Shown here: positions 8,800 to 17,426 of the stretch, piece by piece
Position numbering within the stretch: position 1 is the first letter of the stretch
Layout: every line of letters starts with the position of its first letter
Origin: Floridanema aerugineum
GTDB lineage: Bacteria > Cyanobacteriota > Cyanobacteriia > Cyanobacteriales > Aerosakkonemataceae
DNA: 64,000 nt
NCBI RefSeq assembly: GCF_041929345.1
Contig: NZ_JBHFNQ010000084.1
Coordinates: 16,619-80,618 of the forward strand
Direction of reading: 5' to 3'
Program-made: the position numbers and the translations under genes
Notes under the pieces: model-generated
The model's input: only the letters and a program-made list of their open reading frames with translations
Databases searched by the model: none
Told to the model about the DNA's origin: nothing

Positions 8800-9015
8800 A
8801 TGCAAGTCCAACTCCTACCCAACGCTATTTCTGAGTTGTATGCTCAAGTTAGTAATTCTGGACGAGTTACTTTGGCCGATCGCTATGGATTAATGGCAGC
8901 CGTATTGGATGAATCTTTAGACGAAGAAGAAAGAATGGCTGTCAATCGAATTCTTTATGCGATCCACAAAAGAAAGTTAGTTGTTGTAGATGAAATTTCT
9001 AGCAATTCTTATTGA
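8800..9015 (+). CDS. Small conserved cyanobacterial protein
   Basis: A 71-residue acidic, helical protein (ISELYAQVSNSGRVTLADRY, then ESLDEEERMAVNRILYAIHK). It resembles small hypothetical proteins widespread in cyanobacteria; no function is known to me. It has no Cys clusters and no membrane segment. The ATG at 8800 is the only good start. A strong terminator lies about 120 bases downstream. Confidence 0.75.
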   Translation: MQVQLLPNAISELYAQVSNSGRVTLADRYGLMAAVLDESLDEEERMAVNRILYAIHKRKLVVVDEISSNSY

Positions 9016-9137
9016 GTGATTCGATTTTTAATCACTCTAAATTCATGATTATTAATTTTATCTATATCAGAGATATTAATAGCTGCTTCCTAATCAGCCG
9101 TTCCTATGAGAAACTAAAGACATACAATCTCTCTCCG

Positions 9138-9170
9138 CCTGTCTAGTTAGTGACTAGGACAGGTTTTTTT
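9138..9170 (+). terminator. Rho-independent terminator
   Basis: CCTGTCTAGT-TAGTG-ACTAGGACAGG (one bulged G) followed by seven T, downstream of the 71-residue gene. Confidence 0.85.
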
Positions 9171-9190
9171 AGTGCTTATAAGAATTGGGG

Positions 9191-9219
9191 TAGACAAATC
9201 AGTACATTTGTACTATAAT
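9191..9219 (+). promoter_or_regulatory. Sigma-70-type promoter with palindromic candidate operator
   Basis: TAGACA (9191-9196), a 17-base spacer and TATAAT (9214-9219) give a near-consensus promoter. A perfect palindrome, AGTACA-TT-TGTACT (9201-9214), fills the spacer and touches the -10 box, where a repressor dimer would block polymerase. The palindrome is not an NtcA site: its GTA and TAC are six bases apart, not eight. Confidence 0.6.
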
Positions 9220-9303
9220 ATGGTCAAGTTGAGTCATGAAGCCAACCTTTTTTCGGAACTGGCTAATGGAAAATGTTGTAGAGCATGGATGCGGGTTTTG
9301 TTT

Positions 9304-9570
9304 ATGAATAAGCATTATATTCTCAATCTCAATCCTCACGCGAAGCAGGAGTGGGATCGTTGCACTTTGCGAGATCCGCTAACAGCTAAGCGTCCAGATT
9401 TGGCTAAATTAATTGCAGAAGCGGTGGGAGGAAAACCAGGTTCTTACTTAGTTTCTGTGCAGATTGAAGTTGAAGTTTTGGATAAAGCAGGTTTACCACA
9501 ATCTGAACAATTAACCCTTAGTTTGCCGGAAATTTCTGTTAATTCTCATCCACAGGAATTGGTTGCTTAA
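9304..9570 (+). CDS. Small conserved hypothetical protein
   Basis: An 88-residue protein beginning MNKHYILNLNPHAKQEWDRC. The frame is open upstream to 9172, but a good promoter at 9191-9219 puts transcription after those earlier starts, so the ATG at 9304 is preferred (9289 is an alternative). No domain is recognised. The last codons run directly into a three-hairpin repeat. Confidence 0.65.
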   Translation: MNKHYILNLNPHAKQEWDRCTLRDPLTAKRPDLAKLIAEAVGGKPGSYLVSVQIEVEVLDKAGLPQSEQLTLSLPEISVNSHPQELVA

Positions 9571-9639
9571 AGAGGCTCTGCCTCTGTTCTTCGTTCCCTG
9601 GTTGAACCTGGGAACGAGATCTGGGAGGTTCTACCTCCC
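9571..9639. repeat. Three-hairpin dispersed repeat, copy 1
   Basis: Three small hairpins in series: AGAGGCTCTGCCTCT, GTTCCCTGGTTGAACCTGGGAAC in outline (arms GTTCCC/GGGAAC), and GGGAGG-TTCTA-CCTCCC. A second copy lies at 30770-30837 in the opposite orientation with the hairpins in mirrored order. It begins right after the stop of the upstream gene. Confidence 0.8.
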
Positions 9640-9713
9640 ATGCTGCTTGCACTAGATTAGTTGTTGCTAGTTATGTAATTTTTGCTGGCTACTCTTTGAG
9701 AGGATAAGTTTTA

Positions 9714-10085
9714 ATGCTCAAGCTGAGTGATTATCCGGTGGCGATCGCTAGAACCAACCAAGCGATCGTAGAATTAGACTATGAATTGTCTGCGTTACGT
9801 CAAGTAATTTCTGCTTTTGAATGCAAAGCAGAGATGATAGTTGCAACTGATTCTAACCTAAAAAATGATAGCCAACGGAAAGCCCGAAGATTTGAATTAC
9901 TCGAAGTTAATCAAGAATACCAAAAAGCTCAAGAACTCTCAGCAAAATTAGCAACCGAAAAAAGTAATGCTGTTGCTCATTTGGAATATCTGAGAAATCA
10001 GTTTAGTGTTGCTAAGCTAGAAGCGAGATTAACGATCGCCCAACAACTTTCCGGGTTAGAATCAAGAGAATTTGCAGGTTTTTAA
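9714..10085 (+). CDS. Coiled-coil protein of unknown function
   Basis: A 123-residue charged helical protein with heptad-like spacing throughout (AIVELDYELSALRQVISAFE, then KAQELSAKLATEKSNAVAHL). GAGAGGAT about 12 bases before the ATG is a reasonable ribosome site. No enzyme motif is visible. In cyanobacteria such small coiled-coil genes can belong to phage-like or plasmid-like modules, but nothing nearby supports that here. Confidence 0.65.
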   Translation: MLKLSDYPVAIARTNQAIVELDYELSALRQVISAFECKAEMIVATDSNLKNDSQRKARRFELLEVNQEYQKAQELSAKLATEKSNAVAHLEYLRNQFSVAKLEARLTIAQQLSGLESREFAGF

Positions 10086-10115
10086 ATAGTAATAAACTTT
10101 CTCCTTTGGGTGGTG

Positions 10116-10142
10116 GTAGGGCTTTTTGTCCTACTTTTTTTT
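10116..10142 (+). terminator. Rho-independent terminator
   Basis: GTAGGGC-TTTTT-GTCCTAC followed by a run of eight T, just after the coiled-coil gene. Confidence 0.85.
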
Positions 10143-10150
10143 GCAGAATA

Positions 10151-10441
10151 GGACTTACGCACTCTTTGCTTTAAACCCCGATCCCCCCTAACCCCCCTTA
10201 CCAAGGGGGGAATTTCTCAAGCCCCCTTGGTAAGGCAGGGCTACTTCATTGTCTTTGAAGAAAATTTCCCCACAAGGGGACTATTTGACAGAATCAGAAC
10301 ATCTAATGTAGGGGTAATTCATGAATTACTCCTACATTAGATGTTCTGTGTCACTCCTGTTCCAGTTCAATGATTTTCTCCTCCGAACATGAATTAGCCC
10401 TGCTTGGTAAGGGGGTTGGGGGATCGCCAGTGCGTAAGTTC
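10151..10441. mobile_element. MITE with IS630/Tc1-like ends
   Basis: The terminal inverted repeats GGACTTACGCACT (10151-10163) and AGTGCGTAAGTTC (10429-10441) differ at one base, and a TA dinucleotide flanks each side, as expected for IS630/Tc1-mariner targets. The inverted similarity continues inward (CGATCCCCC...CCTTACCAAG against its complement near 10402-10426, and GCAGGGCTA against TAGCCCTGC). The centre is a near-perfect 52-base palindrome at 10296-10347. No transposase frame is present, so it would need one supplied in trans. It lies between converging genes. Confidence 0.75.
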
Positions 10442-10448
10442 TAAAGAA

Positions 10449-10476
10449 GTAGAGACGTTGTATACAACGTCTCTAC
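10449..10476. repeat. 28-bp palindromic repeat, family A copy 1
   Basis: GTAGAGACGTT-GTATAC-AACGTCTCTAC is a perfect palindrome directly beside the MITE. The same arms recur at 12123-12150 and inside a gene at 49360-49387. Confidence 0.85.
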
Positions 10477-10494
10477 AATATGGGTAATCTTCTA

Positions 10495-11148
10495 CTAAAC
10501 CTGAGTTTCCGACATCCGAAGTCCGCCGATATTTTGGCAGAAGAAAGTGGCTTGATTTTCGGGACTGCGGTTAATTAGTTCGATGATTTGTCCGGCAGAA
10601 TTTCTGAAGAACCATTGAGAGAGAGAGTCACCGACTACAGGTTCTAAAGATAGGGGTGTAAAGTCTTTTTCTTGCCAGTTTAAAGCTGCTGTTTGCAGGT
10701 CATCAACTTTAATTGCTACGTGATGGACAGCTGCTAGTCCTCGTTCTTGGATAAAGCGGTCTGTGCGATCGCCTTCTGTGTGCGGTGCTTGTAAAACAAT
10801 TAACCCACCAGAAGGCATTAATATGGTTTCTAAATGTATCCACAAATCAGTGGTTAGGGTATAGTTTTGGGGACAGAATTCCAAGGGGAAAACTCCTGGC
10901 CCTTCGACAATTTTGCCTTGGAATTTAGCCAAAGCTGCGGCGTAATTTTCCAAGCTGGTAAAGTCAGGGAAACTGACAACTAAATGGTCTACTTCTACTG
11001 CTTCGCCATAAATTTTAGTCTGAAAAGACCACTGAGCAAAAAATTCAGATGTGGCATAACCGGGTTTAAATTCCAGTAAGCCTGATTTTTCCCAAAATGG
11101 TGATTCTCCAGGGGAAAATTTTCCTTTGCTAGTCTCTAGTTGTTTCAT
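10495..11148 (-). CDS. VOC (glyoxalase/dioxygenase-fold) family protein
   Basis: A 217-residue protein with two VOC half-modules. The first carries AVEVDHLVVSFPD, the second AAVHHVAIKVDD and GQIIELINR; His and Glu in these strands are the usual metal ligands. VOC enzymes include glyoxalase I, extradiol dioxygenases and epimerases; the substrate cannot be read from the sequence. It is 65 bases downstream of a class II aldolase-like gene on the same strand, suggesting a shared transcript and perhaps a shared pathway. Confidence 0.75.
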   Translation of the reverse strand: MKQLETSKGKFSPGESPFWEKSGLLEFKPGYATSEFFAQWSFQTKIYGEAVEVDHLVVSFPDFTSLENYAAALAKFQGKIVEGPGVFPLEFCPQNYTLTTDLWIHLETILMPSGGLIVLQAPHTEGDRTDRFIQERGLAAVHHVAIKVDDLQTAALNWQEKDFTPLSLEPVVGDSLSQWFFRNSAGQIIELINRSPENQATFFCQNIGGLRMSETQV

Positions 11149-11179
11149 GGTTTTCGCTAGTGTTAATTTGCGATCGAAT

Positions 11180-11198
11180 GGTGCGTTACTAACGCACC
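11180..11198. repeat. Palindrome inside aldolase/VOC spacer
   Basis: GGTGCGTTA-C-TAACGCACC is a perfect inverted repeat in the 65-base gap between the two genes. It resembles a dispersed intergenic motif seen in cyanobacteria and could modulate read-through. Confidence 0.6.
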
Positions 11199-11213
11199 CT
11201 ACGAATAGGAAAA

Positions 11214-11987
11214 TTAATCGAGTAAGTCGGGTTGTTCTTGTACAATTAGGTCGTAAAGTGGTTGAAAACTAAACCAACCCATCTGATGTGAACCTACTTG
11301 TTTGGCGGTTAAGCTGGCGTAGTTTGGTTCGATCGAGATTGGTTTGCCAGCGGCTTCTGCCATTAGTTGTACTTGACAAGAGCGCTCCATTGTGATGAAC
11401 CACCAGGCTGCTTCATCTATAGTATGACCTACAGTGAGAAGTCCGTGATTGCGGAGGATGAGGGCTTTGCGATCGCCTAACGCCTTTGCAATTCGTCGCG
11501 CCTCCTCAATTTCCAACACCACTCCCGTGTAGTCATCAAATAAAGCGTGGTCTCCGTAAAAGGAACAAGCATCCTGAGTCAAAGGATCGAGGAGACGACC
11601 TAAACTAGACCAAGCCTTGCCGTAAGTCGAATGGGCGTGGGCGGCAGCTACTACGTCAGGGCGGGCGGCGTGGACTTGGGAGTGAATGGCAAAAGCGGCT
11701 TCGTTTACAGGTTTGTTTCCAGCAATGACTTCGCCTTGGTGGTTAACTAAAATTAAGTCACTGGCACGAATTAGCCGAAAGTGCATTCCAAAAGGGTTAA
11801 CCCAAAAATGATTTGGGTTTTCTGGGTCACGAGCGGTGATGTGCCCAGCGATACCTTCACTAAAGCCAAATTTGGCAAACAGACGAAAGGCAGCAGCCAG
11901 ACGTTGTTTGCGGTGCAGACGTTCGGCTTCAACTGATGAAAATGTTGGCGGTTGAGGAACTACTTTGGGAACTCTAACATTAACCAT
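11214..11987 (-). CDS. Class II aldolase/adducin-family protein
   Basis: A 257-residue zinc-dependent aldolase/epimerase-fold protein. Likely zinc ligands are H117 and H119 (AAHAHSTYG) and H181 (LRNHGLLTVG); E96 (VNEAAFAIH) corresponds to the catalytic Glu of fuculose-1-phosphate aldolase. Related proteins act on sugar phosphates or decarboxylate hydroxyacids; the N-terminal extension of about 30 residues resembles adducin-head-like members. It is the first gene of a two-gene unit with the VOC protein. The precise substrate is unknown. Confidence 0.85.
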   Translation of the reverse strand: MVNVRVPKVVPQPPTFSSVEAERLHRKQRLAAAFRLFAKFGFSEGIAGHITARDPENPNHFWVNPFGMHFRLIRASDLILVNHQGEVIAGNKPVNEAAFAIHSQVHAARPDVVAAAHAHSTYGKAWSSLGRLLDPLTQDACSFYGDHALFDDYTGVVLEIEEARRIAKALGDRKALILRNHGLLTVGHTIDEAAWWFITMERSCQVQLMAEAAGKPISIEPNYASLTAKQVGSHQMGWFSFQPLYDLIVQEQPDLLD

Positions 11988-12416
11988 AAGTTTGCTTTTT
12001 TTGGGTACAGTGAAGACGTTTAATCAGGACTTACGCAACTGGCACAATTAGTAGGGTGCGTCAGAAGCTAAAGCCCTTATTTTGTCGATCGGATCTTGGG
12101 TAGTAGAGCACCCTACTACTCTGTAGAGACGTTTCATGAAACGTCTCTACTTATAAACGTCTCTACAGTACTTAGTTTAACTAGGTAATTTTTATTTTTC
12201 AAAGTAGGTGAACTTAAAGTTAAACACCTATCGATCGATGATTTCCAGAAAATTTTGATGCAGTAGCTATTGGTAAACAGATTGACAACTAAAAAATTTG
12301 TCAGAATTAGAATTAGAGAAAGTGATTATTTTCTTTGTAATCCACCAATTTGTTATTCAATTTCGGAAAATATCCACAACTATCTAAAGATATATTTTTA
12401 GTTACAGCAATCACTG
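11988..12416. other. Repeat-rich intergenic region
   Basis: No gene seen. It holds GGACTTACGCA near 12028, matching one end of the MITE; inverted arms GTAGGGTGC (12051-12059) and GCACCCTAC (12108-12116); a 28-bp palindrome at 12123-12150 with an extra half copy to 12168; and AT-rich DNA before the lipid-kinase gene. Confidence 0.65.
12123..12150. repeat. 28-bp palindromic repeat, family A copy 2
   Basis: GTAGAGACGTT-TCATGA-AACGTCTCTAC, perfect, followed at 12151-12168 by a further half copy (AACGTCTCTACAG). It is identical to the copy embedded in the gene at 49360-49387. Confidence 0.85.
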
Positions 12417-13469
12417 ATGATGTCAAAAAACAACTCACCTGAGACAGAAAAAGTTCAACAAACAGAGAAATACGCTTCGGCTTGCTTAATTTTTAATCCG
12501 GTTGCGGGCAGGGGAAATCCAGAAAGAGATTTAGAATTAATTAAGTCAATTTTAGAGCCAGAAATGGAGTTAGATATTCAGTTAACTAGTAAAGAAGTAA
12601 GCGCGACTCAATTGGCGCGTGAAGCTTTGGAACGGGATGCAAAATTAGTAATTGCCTCTGGTGGTGATGGCACTGTTTCTGCTGTGGCTGATGCTTTAAT
12701 TAATAGTAATGTACCGTTAGCTGTAATTCCTCGTGGTACGGCAAATGCTTTTTCTGTTAGTTTAGCAATTCCTACTAATATGGAAGCTGCTTGTCAGGCA
12801 ATCTTAGACGGAGTAACCAGAGTAATTAGTACTGCTCGTTGTAATGGAAAACCAATGTTACTCTTAGCGGGTATTGGTTTGGAGGCAGAAACTATTGCCA
12901 AAGCAGACAGAACAGCTAAAAATAGATTGGGAATTTTGGCTTATATTTTAGCAGCAATTAATCAGTTAAGAGATTTAAAATCTTTTGAAGCTCGCTTAGA
13001 AAGGGAAGATGAAGTTATTAGTTTTTCGGCTGTGGGAGTGACGATCGCCAATGTTGCGCCACCTACTTCTATTTTGGCTCAAGGGCCTGCGAGTTTGGTT
13101 CCTGATGATGAGTTTTTAGATGTAACAATTTTTGCTCCGGTGACTGTGTTAAATGCGATCGCAGCATCCTACCATTTGTTACAAACTGCTTTTAGTGGTA
13201 CGCCTACAGAACGCAACGATATTGGTTATTTGCGAGTGAAAAAAGCATTAATTAATACCGACCCACCACAAAAAGTCGTTGTAGATGGGGAGGTGATTGG
13301 AACTACACCTGTGTTTGTGGAAACTATCCCTAAAAGTTTAATTGTGATGATACCGCAGAGTCAAGCCGCTGCACCCGTTGAGAAGTTAGATGGATTACCC
13401 GATCTAACTATAGAGCCGAAAGAAAATCACAATTTGTCCAATAGTGACAGCGAGTACCCAGAAAGCTGA
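12417..13469 (+). CDS. Diacylglycerol/lipid kinase family protein (YegS-like)
   Basis: A 350-residue DAGK-catalytic-domain protein. Phosphate-binding motifs are NPVAGRG (27-33) and GGDGT (82-86); a further IPRGTANAFS motif follows. The C-terminal beta domain ends near residue 320 (VVDGEVIGTTPVFVETIP), and a polar tail follows. It probably phosphorylates a lipid or sphingoid substrate with ATP at the membrane. Two ATGs are adjacent (12417 and 12420). Its end overlaps the frame of the following ABC exporter, implying coupled expression. Confidence 0.85.
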   Translation: MMSKNNSPETEKVQQTEKYASACLIFNPVAGRGNPERDLELIKSILEPEMELDIQLTSKEVSATQLAREALERDAKLVIASGGDGTVSAVADALINSNVPLAVIPRGTANAFSVSLAIPTNMEAACQAILDGVTRVISTARCNGKPMLLLAGIGLEAETIAKADRTAKNRLGILAYILAAINQLRDLKSFEARLEREDEVISFSAVGVTIANVAPPTSILAQGPASLVPDDEFLDVTIFAPVTVLNAIAASYHLLQTAFSGTPTERNDIGYLRVKKALINTDPPQKVVVDGEVIGTTPVFVETIPKSLIVMIPQSQAAAPVEKLDGLPDLTIEPKENHNLSNSDSEYPES

Positions 13470-13485
13470 TAACCTAAATTTCAGC

Positions 13486-15234
13486 ATGATGTTTTGTGGA
13501 AGTTCGAGATTGAAAAAGCGTTCTAATTACGAGTTACTGATTCCTTATATTGTTCCTGAGTGGAAAACGATCGCTCTAGCGTTAGTTTGCACTCTCGCGT
13601 TTACCATATTTTGGCCGATTTTGGCGAGTTTGGCTGGTCAGTTTGCGCGATACATTGGTGAAGGTAATTTGGGAGCGATCGCCCAACTTGCGGGTTTTGG
13701 TGCAATAATTTTCCTAATTCGGGGAATAGTGCAGTATGGTCAAAATGCTTTGATGGCAAAAGCTGCATTAAAAATTTCTCTGAAATTACGCAGACAAGTT
13801 TACGCTCATTTACAACATTTGAATCTCGATTTTTTTGAAACGGCGAAAACCGGAGACTTGTCCTATCGGTTAACAGAAGATATTGACCGAATTGGCGAAG
13901 TAATAAATAAATTCTTTAATGAATTTGTTCCCTGTATTTTGCAGTTAATTGTCGTTTTAGGCTACATGATTTGGTTGAATTGGCAATTAACTTTAGCAGC
14001 TTTGATTGTAGCTCCTTTAATGGCAATATTAATTAGTTGGTTTGGCGAAAAAATGCTCTATTTTTCCCGGCGCAGTCAAACCAGAATTTCTAATTTATCC
14101 GCTTTGTTGACGGAAGTTTTTAGCGGGATTCGTTTGGTACAAGCTTTTTCGGCTCAAGATTATGAAATCAAGAGGTTTTCTGGAGAAGCAGAACAGCATA
14201 GAATTGCTCGATATCGATCGGAACAAATTAGAGCGTTACAGTTTTTTATTGTCGGAGTTTTACAGGGAATTAGTGTATTAATTCTATTTTTGTTAGGTGG
14301 TTGGCAAATTGCTCAAAATAACTTAACAGGCCCGGGTTTTGTGAGTTATGTAACTGCGGTAGCAATGCTAATCGATCCGATATCTTTTAGCACTACTAAT
14401 TACAACCAATTTAAACAAACGGAAGCATCTGTAGAGCGGATTTTTGAACTGATGGCAATTCAACCATCAATTGTAGAAAACCAAGAGGCTATTAAGTTAT
14501 TTTCAACTCGTGGTAAGGTGGAATATCGGGATGTTTATTTTGCATATTTAGCCGATAAACCAGTTTTACAAAAGCTTAGTTTAACTGCTAAACCGGGAGA
14601 AATGATTGCTTTAGTTGGTACTTCCGGTGCAGGAAAAACTACGTTAATAAATTTGCTGTTGCGGTTTTACGATCCCCAAGGGGGACAGATTTCTATTGAT
14701 ACCATTGATATCCAAAAGGTAACATTAAAAAGTTTGCGTCGGCAAATCGGACTTGTTCCGCAAGATATTGTTTTATTTTCGGGAACTATTGCGGAAAACA
14801 TTGCTTATGGGCATAATGAGTTTGATATGAATGCGCTAAGAAAAGCCGCAGAAATTGCCAATGCTCATGAGTTTATTGTTAAGTTACCACAAGGTTATCA
14901 AACTTGGGTGGGAGAAAGAGGTGTTAATTTATCTGGAGGACAAAGACAAAGAATTGCGATCGCACGCGCCGTATTTAATAATCCCACAATTCTGATTTTA
15001 GATGAAGCAACCTCGGCGTTAGATTCGGAGTCAGAAGCTTTGGTACAGGAAGCTTTGGAAAGGGTAATGCGCGATCGAACTGTGTTTGTAATTGCTCATA
15101 GATTAGCAACTGTGCGCCGTGCAACCAGAATTTTAGTATTAGAAAATGGGGAAATAGTCGAATCAGGAACTCACGAAGAATTACTCAAAAAAGGTGGACG
15201 TTATGCAGGCTTTTATGCCCAACAATTTCAGTAG
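13486..15234 (+). CDS. ABC exporter, MsbA/lipid-flippase-like half transporter
   Basis: A 582-residue ABCB-type half transporter, with the ATG at 13486 preferred; a GTG at 13444 would overlap the kinase gene by 26 bases. The N-terminal half has about six membrane helices. The nucleotide-binding domain has Walker A GTSGAGKTT (378-386), signature LSGGQRQR (482-489) and Walker B ILILDEATSALD with D506-E507. The likely role is ATP-driven export of lipid, polysaccharide precursor or peptide from the inner leaflet. The lipid-kinase neighbour hints at a lipid substrate, which is inference. Confidence 0.9.
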   Translation: MMFCGSSRLKKRSNYELLIPYIVPEWKTIALALVCTLAFTIFWPILASLAGQFARYIGEGNLGAIAQLAGFGAIIFLIRGIVQYGQNALMAKAALKISLKLRRQVYAHLQHLNLDFFETAKTGDLSYRLTEDIDRIGEVINKFFNEFVPCILQLIVVLGYMIWLNWQLTLAALIVAPLMAILISWFGEKMLYFSRRSQTRISNLSALLTEVFSGIRLVQAFSAQDYEIKRFSGEAEQHRIARYRSEQIRALQFFIVGVLQGISVLILFLLGGWQIAQNNLTGPGFVSYVTAVAMLIDPISFSTTNYNQFKQTEASVERIFELMAIQPSIVENQEAIKLFSTRGKVEYRDVYFAYLADKPVLQKLSLTAKPGEMIALVGTSGAGKTTLINLLLRFYDPQGGQISIDTIDIQKVTLKSLRRQIGLVPQDIVLFSGTIAENIAYGHNEFDMNALRKAAEIANAHEFIVKLPQGYQTWVGERGVNLSGGQRQRIAIARAVFNNPTILILDEATSALDSESEALVQEALERVMRDRTVFVIAHRLATVRRATRILVLENGEIVESGTHEELLKKGGRYAGFYAQQFQ

Positions 15235-15429
15235 TTAATTAACTAAAAAATCACTTGCACACGCTTCCTTTCCTTCTACCTATGCGGCTAAAGTCGCAGG
15301 CTACGCCAACTGCCTTCTTCTACTAGCTTCTACCCATCGATAGATATACAAAAGCAGGCTCTACTGACTAAAGTTAGTAGATATCAGACCTTCTTTGGTC
15401 ACTAACCTATACTCACGAAAAATACTAAT

Positions 15430-17358
15430 ATGGTCGCCACTCCGCCTCCCAAATCTACTTCGCAACAGTACGAAGTAACAGATGCACCTGCAAAATTTGC
15501 TGAATTAGTATCCGAACAAAAACCGGATACAGAAATTGATTTAGAGTTCCTTTATACGCGAGATATTGAGTTTCGCCAAGAAACAATTTATTTCATTGTT
15601 GTAGACCGTTTCTTTGATGGCGACCCTGAAAATAGCGAAGGGCCAAATCCCGAACTTTATGACCCCGAAGGAAAAGATTGGGGTAAATATTGGGGTGGAG
15701 ATTTACAAGGAATAATTGACAAACTCGATTATTTAAAAAACTTGGGAGTCACAGCAATTTGGTTAACTCCTTTGTTTGAACAAGTTGAAGCTTTGTTTAT
15801 TGAACAAGCAGCAATTCACGGTTATTGGATTAAGGATTTTAAACGGTTGAATCCTCGTTTTATCGGCCCTGGAGAAAACCCATCACTTAACCAAACCCAA
15901 GAAACTAGAAATACAACTTTCGATCGCTTAATTGCCGAAATGCACAAGCGAAACATGAAGTTAATTCTCGACATTGTTTGCAATCATAGTAACCCCGACT
16001 TTAGCGGTAAAAAAGGCGAACTCTACGACGACGGAGTTAAAATTGCCGACTTTAATGATGATAAAAATAACTGGTATCACCATTATGGCCCTGTTACTAA
16101 TTGGGAAGATGAATGGCAAGTACAGAACTGCGAACTTTCCGGTTTAGCTACTTTCAACGAGAACAATATTGAGTATCGCAATTACATTAAATCTGCGATC
16201 GAACAGTGGTTAGACCGAGGTGTAGATGCCTTGCGGGTTGACACTGTTAAACACATGCCGATCTGGTTTTGGCAAGAATTTAATGCCGATATTCAAAGAC
16301 ATAGACCAGATGTTTTCATTTTCGGAGAATGGATTTATAGTAGTCCGTTTGATGAGCGATCGGTAGAATTTGCCAACGAGTCGGGAATGTCAATTCTTGA
16401 CTTTGGACTTTGTGTCGCGATTCGCCAAGCATTAGGAAAAGGTGCAGAGGGAGGATTTCATGAAATTCAGAATATCTTTGACCTAGATTATCGATACAAA
16501 AGTTCCAATGAATTGGTGACATTTATTGATAATCACGATATGCCACGTTTTCAAAGTTTCAATCCCGATCCTGAGATGTTAAAAGTGGCAATTTCTTTGA
16601 TTATGACTTGTCGCGGTATTCCCTGCATTTATTACGGCACAGAACAATACTTGCATGATGATACTAATGGCGGTAACGATCCTTATAATCGCCCCATGAT
16701 GAGTAGCTGGGATACAGACACAGAAATTTATCGCTATATGCGCTTACTTTCTGGATTGCGAAGGTTAAATCCTGCTGTTTCAATGGGTGGACAATGGCAG
16801 CGATTTATCACCCCAGATGTATATTGTTATGTGCGAAAATATCGTGATTCAATTTGTTTTGTTGCCTTAAATCGTGGCGCAGCAACCACAGTTCCCGAAG
16901 TGCTAACAGATTTACCTGATGGCGAACATACTTGCGTTGTCACTCGCCGGAAATTCCAAGTTGTAGAAGGTAAATTAATTGATTTACCCTTAGAAACGCG
17001 AGATGTAATTGTGATTAGTCACGTTGGCGAAAGAGTCAAAGCCCAAACAATTATTCGCGCCCAACTTAACGGTGTAAATACTCAACCAGGTGAAAGAATT
17101 GTGGTAATAGGAGATTGTCCAGAATTAGGTAATTGGGATATTGCTAAAGGTTTTCCCTTGGAATACATCAATACTAACACTTGGTTTGGCGAAATTCCTT
17201 TCAATGAAAGCGCTGGTAAATTGATTAGTTACAAGTATGCGTTGTTACGAGAAGGTCAATCTCCTTTGCGGGAAAATTTGGTTTGTCGGCGTTGGGTAGT
17301 CGCCAGTGAAGGAACTGTGAAATGGCGTGATATGTGGGCGAGTGGAAGAGAATCTTAG
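15430..17358 (+). CDS. GH13 alpha-amylase-family enzyme with C-terminal CBM20
   Basis: A 642-residue glycoside hydrolase. The (beta/alpha)8 catalytic domain shows nucleophile D271 (ALRVDTVKH), acid/base E300 (FGEW) and D370 in FIDNHD; metal-binding regions DIVCNHSNPDF are also present. Residues about 545-640 form a starch-binding CBM20 (VIGDCPELGNWDIAKGFPLEY). No signal peptide is seen, so it probably acts in the cytoplasm on glycogen or maltodextrins. The layout recalls cyclodextrin-glucanotransferase-type GH13_2 enzymes. Hydrolysis versus transglycosylation cannot be told from sequence. Confidence 0.9.
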   Translation: MVATPPPKSTSQQYEVTDAPAKFAELVSEQKPDTEIDLEFLYTRDIEFRQETIYFIVVDRFFDGDPENSEGPNPELYDPEGKDWGKYWGGDLQGIIDKLDYLKNLGVTAIWLTPLFEQVEALFIEQAAIHGYWIKDFKRLNPRFIGPGENPSLNQTQETRNTTFDRLIAEMHKRNMKLILDIVCNHSNPDFSGKKGELYDDGVKIADFNDDKNNWYHHYGPVTNWEDEWQVQNCELSGLATFNENNIEYRNYIKSAIEQWLDRGVDALRVDTVKHMPIWFWQEFNADIQRHRPDVFIFGEWIYSSPFDERSVEFANESGMSILDFGLCVAIRQALGKGAEGGFHEIQNIFDLDYRYKSSNELVTFIDNHDMPRFQSFNPDPEMLKVAISLIMTCRGIPCIYYGTEQYLHDDTNGGNDPYNRPMMSSWDTDTEIYRYMRLLSGLRRLNPAVSMGGQWQRFITPDVYCYVRKYRDSICFVALNRGAATTVPEVLTDLPDGEHTCVVTRRKFQVVEGKLIDLPLETRDVIVISHVGERVKAQTIIRAQLNGVNTQPGERIVVIGDCPELGNWDIAKGFPLEYINTNTWFGEIPFNESAGKLISYKYALLREGQSPLRENLVCRRWVVASEGTVKWRDMWASGRES

Positions 17359-17361
17359 CCC

Positions 17362-17394
17362 AGATCCCCGACTTCTTGAAGAAGTCGGGGATCT
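17362..17394. terminator. Hairpin repeat (family D copy 1)
   Basis: AGATCCCCGACTTCTT paired with AAGAAGTCGGGGATCT around one unpaired base; it lies just after the amylase stop. A close relative follows the BgtA-like gene at 60269-60302. No T-tract follows, so it may act as a 3'-end stabiliser or bidirectional terminator rather than a classical terminator. Confidence 0.65.
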
Positions 17395-17426
17395 AGACTA
17401 ATTATTAATTTGAACACATTTTAGAT

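Noticed and set aside
9201..9214. Possible NtcA site
   Set aside because: GTA and TAC are separated by six bases rather than eight; kept only as an unknown palindromic operator.
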